Of a DNA stretch of 62,724 bases, positions 1 through 8,685 are shown in pieces. This DNA comes from Alphaproteobacteria bacterium. Lineage in GTDB: Bacteria; Pseudomonadota; Alphaproteobacteria; Acetobacterales; Acetobacteraceae. The stretch's first letter is position 1. Each line of letters opens with the position of its first letter. Below the pieces are notes generated by a model. It was not told the origin of the DNA. It did not search any database and was given only the letters and a program-made list of their open reading frames with translations. The translations under genes were made by a program, and so were the position numbers. Where the stretch lies: the NCBI GenBank assembly GCA_017307285.1, contig JAFKFI010000106.1:1-62724 (forward strand). Reading direction: 5' to 3'.

Positions 1-133
1 GAAGGCGCTGCTACGCAAGGCCGCAGCCCGCACCCGCGAAGCGCTCTGGAACGCAATCGGGCACCTCCTCAAAGCTTTCAGTCCAGACGAGTGCCGATCA
101 TATCTCCACCACGCCGGCTATGCCTCCGAGTAA
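1..133 (+). mobile_element. C-terminal end of an IS630-type transposase (runs off the left edge)
   Basis: The frame from base 2 reads about 43 residues to a TAA at 131-133, ending in FSPDECRSYLHHAGYASE. This matches the C-terminal tail of IS630-family transposases, which end in a PDEC...AGY segment. The catalytic DDE core would lie left of the window, so it cannot be told whether the element is intact. The neighbouring degenerate transposase fragment on the other strand supports an insertion-prone spot. No terminal inverted repeat could be assigned. Confidence 0.7.
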
Positions 134-305
134 ACCGAAAATGCTCTAATATCCGCCGATCTGCCCAGTCCCCAACTCCCCCTCTGTCGGAACCGATTGA
201 CCCAGGCGTTGGCCGTGCTGACCGCGATCCAAACCGCGCAGCCGCCTGACTGCCCGACAACCTGTCGCGCATCACGGCCGTCACCAGCAGCTTGAATCGC
301 ATCAC
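119..305 (-). pseudogene. Frameshifted N-terminal remnant of a helix-turn-helix transposase
   Basis: On the minus strand from about 305 one frame reads MRFKLLVTAVMRDRLSGSQA followed by AARFG. The similarity then continues in a second frame as VSTANAWVNRFRQRGSWGLG until a stop at 119-121. Joined, the two resemble the N-terminal helix-turn-helix of IS630-like transposases (SGSQAAARFGVS...WVxRFRxxGS). A single indel near the AARFG segment explains the switch. No catalytic domain follows, so this is a relic. It overlaps the end of the plus-strand transposase tail, which suggests nested or abutting insertions. Confidence 0.5.
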
Positions 306-458
306 CTCGGCGTCGGGAAAGCTCGATTCAACGCGATGTCATCCCACTCTAGGGCATGCTGCCAGCATGCTTTGCGCAATCGTTGATCCTCAAGGGGTAG
401 CACAAGCATTACGCGGAAATGTATAGTATTTCGACATAGATTTCGTAAATGGGACACA
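306..458. other. Intergenic stretch with a short perfect hairpin
   Basis: No convincing gene is seen between the transposase relics and the stop of the glucosidase. A 7-bp perfect inverted repeat, GCATGCT-gcc-AGCATGC, lies at 354-370 and is followed by TTT on the plus strand. It could be a weak terminator or an end of the decayed insertion element. The rest (371-458) is more AT-rich than the flanks and shows no further structure. Confidence 0.4.
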
Positions 459-3095
459 CTAATTGACGGCTGGCTGAAAGAGTAGCGCGACCAATGCTGT
501 CCAGCCGGTCTGATGCGACGCTCCCATCCCGCGGCCTGTATCCCCCTCAAAATATTCGTAGAACAGCACGTTGTCGCGGAATGCCGGATCGTCCTGCAGC
601 AGTGCCGATGTTCCGAATGTGGCCCGACGGCCACCCGCGTCGCGCAGGAACAGCCGGGTCAGCCGGCGCGCGAGCTCGTCCGCAATCTCGTTCAAGGTGA
701 TGAATCTGCCGGAGCCGACTGGGCATTCCACCTTGAAGTCGTCGCCGTAATAGCGGTGGAACTCGCGGAGCGACTCGATGAGCAGATAATTCATCGGCAG
801 CCAGATCGGGCCGCGCCAGTTGGAGTTGCCGCCGAACAGATTGGATTCCGACTCGCCCGGTACGTAGCCGATCGAAAATTCAAGCCCTCCATGCTGCAGT
901 GTGAAGGGTTGCTTCTCGTGAAACTTCGACAGCGAGCGAACACCGTAGTCGGAGAGGAATTCCGTCTCGTCGAGCATTCGCGCCAGCAACCGCTTCATGC
1001 GATGGCCGCGCAGCAACGATAGAAGGAAGCGCGATCCCGCGCCGGGCTCCTGCCAGCGCGACACCAGTTTGGCGAGGTCCGGCCGGTAGCGGGCAAACCA
1101 TCGCGCGCGCTCGGTGAAGCCGGGCAGCCGGCCGGAGTGACGCGAATCGAGCACCTCGACAGCGAACAGCGGGATCAGACCCACCATCGAGCGCACACGC
1201 AGCGGCACCCGCTCGCCGCCGGGCAGGTTCAGCACGTCGTAGTAGAACTGGTCCTCCTCGTCCCACAGCCCAATGCCGTCGCCGCCCATGTTGGTCATCG
1301 CTTCGGCGATGTAGAGGAAGTGCTCGAAGAACTTGGTGGCGATGTCTTCGTACACATGGTCCTCGAAGGCGAGTTCGATGGCGATGCGCAGCAGGTTGAG
1401 CGTGTACATCGCCATCCAGGCGGTGCCGTCGGACTGGTTGATGTAGCCGCCGGTGGGCAGCGGCTTCGAGCGGTCGAAGATGCCGATATTGTCGAGACCG
1501 AGGAAGCCGCCCTGGAAGATGTTGCGGCCTTCCGTGTCCTTGCGGTTCACCCACCAGGTGAAGTTCAGCATCAGCTTGTGGAACACTCGCTCGAGGAACT
1601 CCCGATCCGGCTTGCCGGTCAGCGCCGCGTCCATCTGGTAGACGCGCCATGCCGCCCAGGCGTGCACGGGTGGGTTCACGTCGCCGAATTCCCATTCGTA
1701 GGCCGGGAGCTGTCCATTCGGATGCATGTACCACTCGCGCACCAGCAGCACGAGCTGCGACTTGGCGAACTCGGGGTCGATCAGCGCCATCGTCACGCAA
1801 TGGAAAGCGAGATCCCAGGCGGCGTACCAGGGATACTCCCATTTGTCCGGCATTAATATGATGTCGGAGTTGTTGAGATGCGGCCAGTCGGCGTTGCGGC
1901 CGCGCTTGCGGCTGGCGGGCGGGGGCGGCATCTCGGGGTCGCCCGCAAGCCACTCGCGGATGTCGAATGCGTAGTATTGCTTGGACCAGAGTAGCCCGGC
2001 GAGCGCCTGGCGCTGCACCATGCGCGCGTCGGGGTCGGCGATGCCGTGTTGCAGGGCGTCGTAGAAAGCGTCGGCCTCGGCACGGCGCGCGCGCATCTCG
2101 CTGTCGAAGGCGGCGAACGGCGCGGATGGTCGGGCCTCGGGCCGCAGCCGAACTCGCACTCGCGCGCTTGCCCCGGCCGCGAGATCGAGTTGCACGCGCG
2201 CGGCGCATTTCGACCCCTCGCGCTGCGGGTTCACCGCGTCGCGATCACCGTGGACGATATAGTCGTTGATCGCGTCCTTGAAGAAGCCCGGCTGCGTGGT
2301 ACCGTCGAGCCTTCGCGTGTTGGTCTCGTTCTCGCAGAACAGCAGCTCGTGCGGGCCGTCGATGCACCAGCGCATCGGCGTGCACCAATCCTTCTCGGTG
2401 AGCACTGCCCCGTCCGGCAGCGCGCGCAATACTGGTCGGTCCTTGCCCGGCTTCCACGACCAATCGTTGCGCGCCCAGAGTTGCGGCAGGACGTGCAGAC
2501 ACGCGGCGTCCGGGCCGCGATTCTCGACGGTAATCAGCATCAGGATGTCGTCGGGTGCCGCCTTGGCGTATTCCACCGTAATGTCGAAATAGCGCCGCTC
2601 GTCGAACACGCCGGTGTCGATCAGCTCGAACTCGCGATCCTTCAGCCCGCGCTTGCGGTTTTCCTCGACCAGAACGGAGTATGGGAACTCGGCTTGCGGA
2701 TATTTGTAGAGCATCCGCATGTACGAGTGAGTCGGCGTGCCGTCGAGGTAATAATAGAGTTCCTTGACGTCCTCGCCGTGATTGCCTTCGCCGTTGGTCA
2801 GCCCGAACAGGCGCTCCTTCAGGATCGGGTCGCGGCCGTTCCACAGGGCGAGCCCGAGGCACCAGTTGAGGTTCTCGTCGCCGAACCCCGCGATGGCATC
2901 CTCGCCCCAGCGGTAGGCACGGCTGCGCGCCTGGTCATGGGTAAAATACTCCCAGGCATCGCCGTTCTCGCTGTAATCCTCGCGCACCGTGCCCCATTGC
3001 CGGTCGCTCAGATACGGCCCCCATCGCCGCCACGCCGGATCGGTCGCGGCGGCGCGGAGGCGCTGGCCCTCGGCGGTGTCGAGGATTGAGGGCAT
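459..3095 (-). CDS. GH63-like glucosidase (MGH1-type alpha-glycosidase)
   Basis: A protein of 878 residues beginning MPSILDTAEGQRL. The second half has the (alpha/alpha)6 barrel signature of the GH63/mannosylglycerate-hydrolase group: PWYAAWDLAFHCV near residue 425, whose Asp is the likely general acid, and NSNWRGPIWLPMNYLL near the C-terminus. Bacterial relatives of this size are annotated as glucosidases acting on alpha-linked glucosides; the exact substrate cannot be read from sequence. No signal peptide is visible, so it is probably cytosolic. The open frame extends upstream to 3356, but that extension lies inside the next gene. Starting at ATG 3095 leaves only 2 bp after the reductase stop, implying co-transcription. 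Confidence 0.85.
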   Translation of the reverse strand: MPSILDTAEGQRLRAAATDPAWRRWGPYLSDRQWGTVREDYSENGDAWEYFTHDQARSRAYRWGEDAIAGFGDENLNWCLGLALWNGRDPILKERLFGLTNGEGNHGEDVKELYYYLDGTPTHSYMRMLYKYPQAEFPYSVLVEENRKRGLKDREFELIDTGVFDERRYFDITVEYAKAAPDDILMLITVENRGPDAACLHVLPQLWARNDWSWKPGKDRPVLRALPDGAVLTEKDWCTPMRWCIDGPHELLFCENETNTRRLDGTTQPGFFKDAINDYIVHGDRDAVNPQREGSKCAARVQLDLAAGASARVRVRLRPEARPSAPFAAFDSEMRARRAEADAFYDALQHGIADPDARMVQRQALAGLLWSKQYYAFDIREWLAGDPEMPPPPASRKRGRNADWPHLNNSDIILMPDKWEYPWYAAWDLAFHCVTMALIDPEFAKSQLVLLVREWYMHPNGQLPAYEWEFGDVNPPVHAWAAWRVYQMDAALTGKPDREFLERVFHKLMLNFTWWVNRKDTEGRNIFQGGFLGLDNIGIFDRSKPLPTGGYINQSDGTAWMAMYTLNLLRIAIELAFEDHVYEDIATKFFEHFLYIAEAMTNMGGDGIGLWDEEDQFYYDVLNLPGGERVPLRVRSMVGLIPLFAVEVLDSRHSGRLPGFTERARWFARYRPDLAKLVSRWQEPGAGSRFLLSLLRGHRMKRLLARMLDETEFLSDYGVRSLSKFHEKQPFTLQHGGLEFSIGYVPGESESNLFGGNSNWRGPIWLPMNYLLIESLREFHRYYGDDFKVECPVGSGRFITLNEIADELARRLTRLFLRDAGGRRATFGTSALLQDDPAFRDNVLFYEYFEGDTGRGMGASHQTGWTALVALLFQPAVN

Positions 3096-3097
3096 CG

Positions 3098-4306
3098 TCA
3101 CTGCACCGATTGCAGCGGGATCGCCGGATCGGCAAGCCGCGCGGGATCGGGGCGCCGGCCGGCGCGGATCATGGCCGTGGCGGCACGGATGTCGCGCGGG
3201 GCGTTGGCCGCCGTCAGGCCAATTATCGTGCCATCCTCCACGAGATGCGCGGCGGTGAATGCCTTGTCGTTGTCCACTCGCACGATGGTGCGCGCCGCCT
3301 CGGCAGGAAGGCCGGCGACCTGCAGGTTGACGCCGTGCTGGTCGGTCCAGAACCACGGCACGTCCTCATAGGGTGCCGGGTCGCCGGCCATCGCGCGGCC
3401 CACCGCGAGACCGTGGTTCTGGGCGTGACGCCACGACTCCAAGCGCAGCCGGCGACCGTACAGCGGATGGTAGAAGGCGGCGACGTCGCCGGCGGCGTAG
3501 ATGCCCGGCTCGCTGGTGGCGCCGTGCTCGTCCACCACGATGCCGCCCTCGAGCACCAGCCCGGCGTCGCGCGCCAGCATCAGGTTGCGCTCCATGCCGA
3601 CACCCGCCAGCACCAGATCGGCGCTTTCCTCGACGCCATCGCGGCAGATCACGCGAAAGCTGCCGCCGTCCCGCTCGATCGCCTGGACGATCTCGCCGCA
3701 TCGCAATTCGACGCCCGCGCCGGCATGCAGCCGCTCGACAAAGCGCGCGCCCTCGGGCGACACGCAGCGCCCCATCGGCGCCGCCAAGGCCTCCAGCACC
3801 GTCACTTGGGCTCCCAGCGCGCAGGCGCTGGAGGCGATCTCCAGCCCAATCACGCCAGCGCCGATGCAGACGACCCTGCGCGCCTCGCGCAGCCGCACCC
3901 GGATCGCCCGCGCTTCGTCCAAGGTACGGAGATAAAGCGCATGCTCGCCCCCATGCACCGGCAGGCGCCGCGCCCGCCCCCCGGTGGCGATCAGCAGCTT
4001 GTCGTAGGCGAGCCGATCCCCGCCGCGCAGTCGGATGCGACGTTCGGTAGGCATAATCTCCTCCACCGCGGCGCCAAGCATCAGCTCGATGCCCTGTTCG
4101 GCGTAGCGCTCGGCGGGATGGAAGTAGGCCGGTGGCGGCTCCTCGGGCGCGGTCAGCATCGCCTTGGACAGCGGCGGGCGCTCGTAGGGGCGCCACGGCT
4201 CCTCGCCGATCAACAGGATGCGGCCGGTGAAGCCCGCCTGCCGCATCCCCATTGCCGCCCAGCCACCGGCCTGCCCGGCTCCGACGATGATGTGCATTTC
4301 GCTCAT
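3098..4306 (-). CDS. FAD-dependent ferredoxin--NAD(P)+ reductase
   Basis: A 402-residue pyridine nucleotide-disulfide oxidoreductase of the CamA/ThcD/BphA4 type, which moves electrons from NAD(P)H to a small ferredoxin feeding an oxygenase. Visible signatures are the N-terminal FAD-binding GAGQAGGWAA, the RPPLSK motif near residue 47, a second nucleotide-binding GAGVIGLEIA, the IYAAGDVA segment, and the C-terminal VPWFWTDQ typical of ferredoxin reductases. ATG 4306 (MSEMHIIVG) places the glycine motif at the usual distance; the frame opens further upstream. It is divergent from the Rieske ferredoxin at 4411, its likely partner, and is followed 2 bp later by the glucosidase. Confidence 0.9.
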   Translation of the reverse strand: MSEMHIIVGAGQAGGWAAMGMRQAGFTGRILLIGEEPWRPYERPPLSKAMLTAPEEPPPAYFHPAERYAEQGIELMLGAAVEEIMPTERRIRLRGGDRLAYDKLLIATGGRARRLPVHGGEHALYLRTLDEARAIRVRLREARRVVCIGAGVIGLEIASSACALGAQVTVLEALAAPMGRCVSPEGARFVERLHAGAGVELRCGEIVQAIERDGGSFRVICRDGVEESADLVLAGVGMERNLMLARDAGLVLEGGIVVDEHGATSEPGIYAAGDVAAFYHPLYGRRLRLESWRHAQNHGLAVGRAMAGDPAPYEDVPWFWTDQHGVNLQVAGLPAEAARTIVRVDNDKAFTAAHLVEDGTIIGLTAANAPRDIRAATAMIRAGRRPDPARLADPAIPLQSVQ

Positions 4307-4410
4307 GGCTCGATCCAACACCGGGCGGCAGGAGGCTGGCAATGGCAGGACTTGTCCCCCTTCCGCCGTTCTGCGATCAAGCTTGCCGCGAAAGGATGAA
4401 GGGGGCGTTC

Positions 4411-4731
4411 ATGGCGGAGAACTGGGTGCGTGTGGCGGCCGCGCAGGATTTGGCGGAAGGCCAGGTGATCGGCGTGCGGGTCGGCGAGCGCGACATTGCC
4501 CTCTATCACCTCGCGGGCGGCGAATACCGCGCCACCGATAATGTCTGCACCCACGAATACGCGCAGCTTTCGGAAGGCTGGCTCGAAGGCCATGTCATCG
4601 AGTGCCCGCTGCACGCCGGCCAGTTCGACGTCCGCACCGGCAAGGCGCTGTGTGCCCCGGTGGAAAAGGACGTCGAGACCTTCGAGGTGCGCGTCACCGG
4701 GGCCGATCTGGAGATCAAGCTGCCGGGCTGA
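4411..4731 (+). CDS. Rieske [2Fe-2S] ferredoxin
   Basis: A 106-residue non-heme ferredoxin with the Rieske cluster ligands C46-x-H48 (DNVCTHE) and C65-x2-H68 (IECPLHAG), the spacing of small soluble Rieske ferredoxins that serve aromatic-ring dioxygenases and related oxygenases. The start MAENWVRVA at 4411 is preceded by a purine-rich AAGGGGGCG. An upstream in-frame ATG at 4396 is possible. No oxygenase alpha subunit lies nearby, so its terminal acceptor is unknown; the divergent ferredoxin reductase is the natural donor. The two amidohydrolases that follow are probably in the same transcript. Confidence 0.92.
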   Translation: MAENWVRVAAAQDLAEGQVIGVRVGERDIALYHLAGGEYRATDNVCTHEYAQLSEGWLEGHVIECPLHAGQFDVRTGKALCAPVEKDVETFEVRVTGADLEIKLPG

Positions 4732-4752
4732 TCCGGCCCGAACGGAGCGAGC

Positions 4753-5808
4753 ATGGCCACCGAAACCCCGGTTGACTGCGACGTGCATCCCGTGGTGCCG
4801 GGCATGGTCGCCTTGCTGCCCTATCTCGACGAGATGTGGCGCGAGATGGTGGTCCGGCGCGGCCTCGACGAGCTGAACTCGATCAGCTACCCGAGCAACG
4901 CCCCGCTCACCACCCGCGCCGATTGGCGGGATGCGAGCGGCCGAGGCGCCAGCACGCCCGAGCGCCTGGCGCGCGAGGCGATGGCCCCCTTCGGCACCGG
5001 CACGGCCATCCTCAACTGCCTCTACGGCGTTCAGCTACCGTTCAGTGAGGATCTGGGCGCCGCCTTCGCCCGCGCAGTGAACCAGTGGATCGCCCACGAG
5101 TGGCTGGACCGTGACGAGCGGCTGCGCGCTTCCATTGTGGTCGCCGCGCAAAGCCCCGAGCTGTCGGTCGCCGAGATCGAGCGCTGCGCCGCCGATCGGC
5201 GCTTCGTCCAGGTGCTGATGCTGGTGATGGGAGACCAGCCGCTCGGCAAACGCGCCTACTGGCCGATCTACGAAGCGGCGCAGCGTCACGGCTTGCCAAT
5301 CGGGGTGCATGCCGGCAGCAGCTATCGCCATCCGCCCACCCCTGTCGGCTGGCCGAGCACCCACACCGAGGACTACGTCAACCAGGCGCAGGCATTCCAG
5401 AGCGCACTCACCAGCCTCGTGACCGAGGGCGTGTTCGCCAAGTTCCCCCGCCTGACCGTCGTCCTCATGGAATCCGGCTGGACCTGGCTGCCGGCGCATC
5501 TCTGGCGGCTCGACAAATTCTGGAAGGGCGTCCGCATGGAGGTCCCCTGGGTGGACCGCCCGCCCAGCGAGATCGTCCGTGAGCGGGTGCGGCTCACGCT
5601 GCAGCCGGTGGACGGCCCGGCGGACCCGGCCCAGCTCGGTCGGTTGCTCGACCATATGGGCTCGGAGGAGATGCTGCTGTTCTCCACCGACTACCCCCAC
5701 TGGCAGTTCGACGGCGATCGCGCGCTGCCCGAGGGCTTGCCCGCCGGGCTTGCACGAAAAATGATGGTCGACAATCCGAGGGCCACCTATCCTCGTTTGA
5801 GCGTCTGA
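4753..5808 (+). CDS. Amidohydrolase family 2 (COG2159) metal-dependent hydrolase or decarboxylase, copy 1
   Basis: A 351-residue TIM-barrel protein of the ACMSD/amidohydrolase-2 group. Signatures are the N-terminal metal-binding DCDVHP (D10, H12), a mid-protein His in PIGVHAG, and the late FSTDYPHW segment carrying the conserved Asp. Members hydrolyse or decarboxylate small aromatic or cyclic acids; the substrate is not deducible. It starts 21 bp after the Rieske ferredoxin stop, is followed after 22 bp by a paralogue, and shares with it the motifs GW(P)S, TSLV(T/L)EGVF and DYPHW. The Rieske protein plus amidohydrolases suggest a ring-oxidation pathway. Confidence 0.85.
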   Translation: MATETPVDCDVHPVVPGMVALLPYLDEMWREMVVRRGLDELNSISYPSNAPLTTRADWRDASGRGASTPERLAREAMAPFGTGTAILNCLYGVQLPFSEDLGAAFARAVNQWIAHEWLDRDERLRASIVVAAQSPELSVAEIERCAADRRFVQVLMLVMGDQPLGKRAYWPIYEAAQRHGLPIGVHAGSSYRHPPTPVGWPSTHTEDYVNQAQAFQSALTSLVTEGVFAKFPRLTVVLMESGWTWLPAHLWRLDKFWKGVRMEVPWVDRPPSEIVRERVRLTLQPVDGPADPAQLGRLLDHMGSEEMLLFSTDYPHWQFDGDRALPEGLPAGLARKMMVDNPRATYPRLSV

Positions 5809-5830
5809 ACAGCGTGCCGGAGTCAATCCG

Positions 5831-6940
5831 ATGAACGTCGACGTCCTTGGCCGAACCCTGGTCCGCCCCGCCAATCAATCGAAGCTGGCGATCGCCGATT
5901 GCGACATCCATCCGAGGGTGCGCGGGTACAAGGATGTCTACCCCTGGCTCGCCAAGCGCTGGCAGGAGCATCTGGAAGTGTTCGGCGCGTCGCACCGCCA
6001 GCCGATGGAGAAGGGACCGGCATTTCCCAAGGCGCAGCCGATGGCCAGCCGCCGCGACGCCTTCCCGCCCAGCGGCGGCGGGCCGGGCAGCGACCTCGAC
6101 TTCATGCGCGCCCAGCACCTCGACCCCAACAACGTCGAGCTCGGCATCCTCAACCCGCTGACCCCAAGCGGCCAGGGTTTTCAGAATGTCGAGCTGGGCG
6201 CCGCGTTCTGCCACGCCGTCAACGAGTGGCAGGTCGCGTTGTGGACCTCGCGCGAGCCCCGGCTGAAAGCATCGGTCGTGGTGCCGTATGAGGACGCCGC
6301 GGCATCGGTGCGCGAGATCGAGCATTGGGCCGGGCACCCCGACTTCGCCCAGGTGCTGCTGCTCAGCCGCGCCTCCGAGCCGCTGGGGCAACGCCGCTTC
6401 TGGCCGATCTACGAGGCCGCCGTCGCCGCCAACCTGCCGGTCGCAGTGCACGCCTTCGGCTATGGCGGTTATCCCGTCACCTCGGGCGGCTGGCCGAGCT
6501 ATTACATCGAGGAGGGCGTCGGCCACGCGCAATGCCAGCAGGCGGACCTCACCAGCCTGGTGCTGGAGGGTGTGTTCGAGCGCAATCCCAAGCTGCGCAT
6601 GATCATGGTCGAGGCCGGCTTCGCCTGGGCACCGGCGCTCGCCTGGCGGCTCGATACCCATTGGCGGAAGCTGCGCGCCGAGGTCCCGCATCTGAAGCGC
6701 CCACCCTCCGAATACGTTCGCAGCCAGGTCTGGTTCACCACCCAGCCGATGGAGGAGCCCGAGCCCCGCGAGCGCCTGCTCGACACCATCGAGTGGATGG
6801 GCTGGGACCGGCTGCTCTTCGCCACCGACTACCCGCATTGGGATTTCGACGATCCGGCGACCTCGCTGCCGCTGCGAATGTCCGATGCCCAACGCCGGAA
6901 GTTGTTCGCGGGAAATGCGCACGCGGTCTACGGCATCTGA
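5831..6940 (+). CDS. Amidohydrolase family 2 (COG2159) metal-dependent hydrolase or decarboxylase, copy 2
   Basis: A 369-residue paralogue of the preceding gene with the same fold markers: DCDIHPRV near the N-terminus, VAVHAFGYGG in the barrel, LTSLVLEGVFERNPKLRM, and FATDYPHWDFDD near the end. The two proteins align over their length but differ in the N-terminal 40 residues and the lid region, so they probably handle different substrates or form a hetero-oligomer. It lies 22 bp downstream of copy 1 on the same strand, consistent with one operon. Nothing seen at the end resembles a strong terminator. Confidence 0.85.
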   Translation: MNVDVLGRTLVRPANQSKLAIADCDIHPRVRGYKDVYPWLAKRWQEHLEVFGASHRQPMEKGPAFPKAQPMASRRDAFPPSGGGPGSDLDFMRAQHLDPNNVELGILNPLTPSGQGFQNVELGAAFCHAVNEWQVALWTSREPRLKASVVVPYEDAAASVREIEHWAGHPDFAQVLLLSRASEPLGQRRFWPIYEAAVAANLPVAVHAFGYGGYPVTSGGWPSYYIEEGVGHAQCQQADLTSLVLEGVFERNPKLRMIMVEAGFAWAPALAWRLDTHWRKLRAEVPHLKRPPSEYVRSQVWFTTQPMEEPEPRERLLDTIEWMGWDRLLFATDYPHWDFDDPATSLPLRMSDAQRRKLFAGNAHAVYGI

Positions 6941-7025
6941 CCCCTGGGGAGGATCCGTTCGCCAATTGTTCATATCTCGCGGTCATCATCTCCGCATTGA
7001 TGACCTCGGCATTGGATGACGCGCG

Positions 7026-7235
7026 ATGACCTCCCAGAGCTGCACGAGCCCGACCTGCACGAGCTTCGGCCCGATGATCGCGATGACCAGGCTCCCCGGC
7101 TTCCTGTCGCGTCATACAGTGGCGCTCGCTGTTGGCTGGCTGGCGTATGGGCTCGCCTATCTAATGGTCGCCGCCGTGCTCGTCGGTCTGCCCCTGGCGG
7201 TCGCGCTCTATTTGCTGGGCGCTTTGCCGGGCTGA
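7026..7235 (+). CDS. Possible small membrane protein of unknown function
   Basis: A 69-codon frame whose C-terminal half is strongly hydrophobic (VALAVGWLAYGLAYLMVAAV followed by LVGLPLAVALYLLGALPG), giving one or two membrane segments. The codons end largely in G or C like the real genes around it. There is no clear ribosome-binding site before the ATG; a second ATG at 7074 would give a shorter protein that keeps the membrane part. It sits between the amidohydrolase operon and the convergent FadL-type gene. No family is recognised. Confidence 0.35.
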   Translation: MTSQSCTSPTCTSFGPMIAMTRLPGFLSRHTVALAVGWLAYGLAYLMVAAVLVGLPLAVALYLLGALPG

Positions 7236-7277
7236 GCAAGAAGCGTTCGGCCCGTTCGGCCGATCAGACCGGCCGCC

Positions 7278-8594
7278 TCAGAACCGCAGCGCCGCGCCGA
7301 CACTCCAAGTATTGATGCTGTTGCTGTAGTGGCCCCGGATCACCCCCGAGGTCGCCGAGGCGGCATTGTCGATCGAGACGTCCCCGACGAACCCGTGCAG
7401 ATAGGCCGCTTGCAAGGTCAGGTTCGGCAGCACGGCGTACTGGATGCCCACCCCGAGCTCGTAACGGTCGCCATCCGGCAGCCGCGTGGTGCGGTTAGCG
7501 TCCGTCACGGGACTTTCGTCGAAGGCGAAGCCGCCTTGCAGCGTGAGCTTGTCAGTGACCCGGTAATTGACCCCGACCGACGCGAACCAGGTGTCGCGCC
7601 AGTTCTCCTTGAGCGTCGATCCTGGCAACAGCGGATTGGTCGGGACGATGTTGACGTTCTGGATCAGGGACCACTCGGTCCACTGCACGTCCGCCATGAC
7701 CGCCCATCGCGGGTCGATCTGCCAATAGACGCCGAAGGTCACGCTGTCGGGCAGCGTGATCTTGGTCGTGACGCCGGTGTTCTGGGCGCTGAGCAAAGCC
7801 GCCGTCGAGGGGCTGGCGAGCGTGAGCAGCCCCGGCACGAAGATCGATTGGTCGCCGTCGATCTTGTGATCGATCCGCGAGCGGTAGTCGACGCCGACCC
7901 GCAGATTGTCGTTGAACTGATAGAGCGCGCCGATATTGAACCCGGCGCTCACGTCGTCGCCGTGAACATCGCCGACCGGATCCCCGGTGAGCGCACTGGC
8001 CGGTCCGATATTGATGGCCTGGGTCAACCGGGCGCGGAAATAGTCGATCACTGGCCCGCCGCCGATCGAGAAATGCTCGTTGAACCGGTATGCCGCCGAA
8101 AGCGAGACGCTGACATCCGTGATCGCGGAGACGAGGCTCTGATAACGGCCGACGAAGTCGCCCGGGTTGGCGACCCGGAGGCCGAATGGCTCCGTCACCG
8201 CCAGCCCGAACTTGAGGTCGGGCGAATAGCTCCACACCCCGAAGGTCGAGGCGGTGACGGCCGGCGGCAGCACGTTGCCGCCCTGCGATCCTGGGGTGGT
8301 GACGCCAGGACCGACGAAATTCTGGCCGCTGAACTCGGATGACGGCGCCAGGATGTGGAACCCGGCGGCGACCTCGTTCCAGTTCAGCCGGACCATGCCG
8401 GCCGGGTTTGTGTAGGCTGTGCCAGCGTCATAGGCTTTCGCACTGCCGCCGGCGAAGGCGTTGCCCATCCAATCGGGCATCCCCTCGCGAAGGGCAAATC
8501 CCGCCGCCTGCGCGGGGCTTGTCGGGCTGAATAGCCCGGCCAGGCCGGCCGCCACGCAACCGATCGTCACGAGGCCCGTTCCGCTGCTCCGCAT
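7278..8594 (-). CDS. OmpP1/FadL-family outer-membrane transporter
   Basis: A 438-residue outer-membrane beta-barrel of the FadL/TodX family, which admits long-chain fatty acids, alkanes and aromatic hydrocarbons. The N-terminus is a Sec signal peptide ending SPAQA, followed by the hatch region with NAFAGGSAKAYDAGT and YTNPAGM, the family hallmark. The protein ends in an aromatic residue (GAALRF), as barrels recognised by BamA do. ATG 8594 is chosen because AAGGGAGA precedes it at proper spacing; the frame also opens 10 codons upstream. An inverted repeat at 8646-8657 lies in its upstream region. It may supply hydrophobic substrates to the oxygenases in this window. Confidence 0.92.
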   Translation of the reverse strand: MRSSGTGLVTIGCVAAGLAGLFSPTSPAQAAGFALREGMPDWMGNAFAGGSAKAYDAGTAYTNPAGMVRLNWNEVAAGFHILAPSSEFSGQNFVGPGVTTPGSQGGNVLPPAVTASTFGVWSYSPDLKFGLAVTEPFGLRVANPGDFVGRYQSLVSAITDVSVSLSAAYRFNEHFSIGGGPVIDYFRARLTQAINIGPASALTGDPVGDVHGDDVSAGFNIGALYQFNDNLRVGVDYRSRIDHKIDGDQSIFVPGLLTLASPSTAALLSAQNTGVTTKITLPDSVTFGVYWQIDPRWAVMADVQWTEWSLIQNVNIVPTNPLLPGSTLKENWRDTWFASVGVNYRVTDKLTLQGGFAFDESPVTDANRTTRLPDGDRYELGVGIQYAVLPNLTLQAAYLHGFVGDVSIDNAASATSGVIRGHYSNSINTWSVGAALRF

Positions 8595-8645
8595 GAGCGT
8601 GTCTCCCTTCCGGCCGGACGCCATGCGTCCGTAGTCAATTTAAAT

Positions 8646-8657
8646 CGTTGTATAACG
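8646..8657. promoter_or_regulatory. Candidate operator upstream of the FadL-type gene
   Basis: CGTT-GTAT-AACG is an inverted repeat in an AT-rich island between the divergent FadL-type and CapD-type genes. Short CGTT/AACG-type arms are common in TetR-family operators for lipid genes. No TetR gene is adjacent, so assignment is tentative. Confidence 0.3.
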
Positions 8658-8685
8658 TTTCGGCACGGGATTTCTGGCGCGTGAG

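Noticed and set aside
302-634. A 110-codon minus-strand frame at the end of the glucosidase
   Set aside because: It overlaps the glucosidase C-terminus in another frame and has no motif; composition is not gene-like.
3096-3356. N-terminal extension of the glucosidase frame
   Set aside because: The extra 87 residues overlap the ferredoxin reductase gene, are Arg/His-rich and unlike GH63 proteins; ATG 3095 is a better start.
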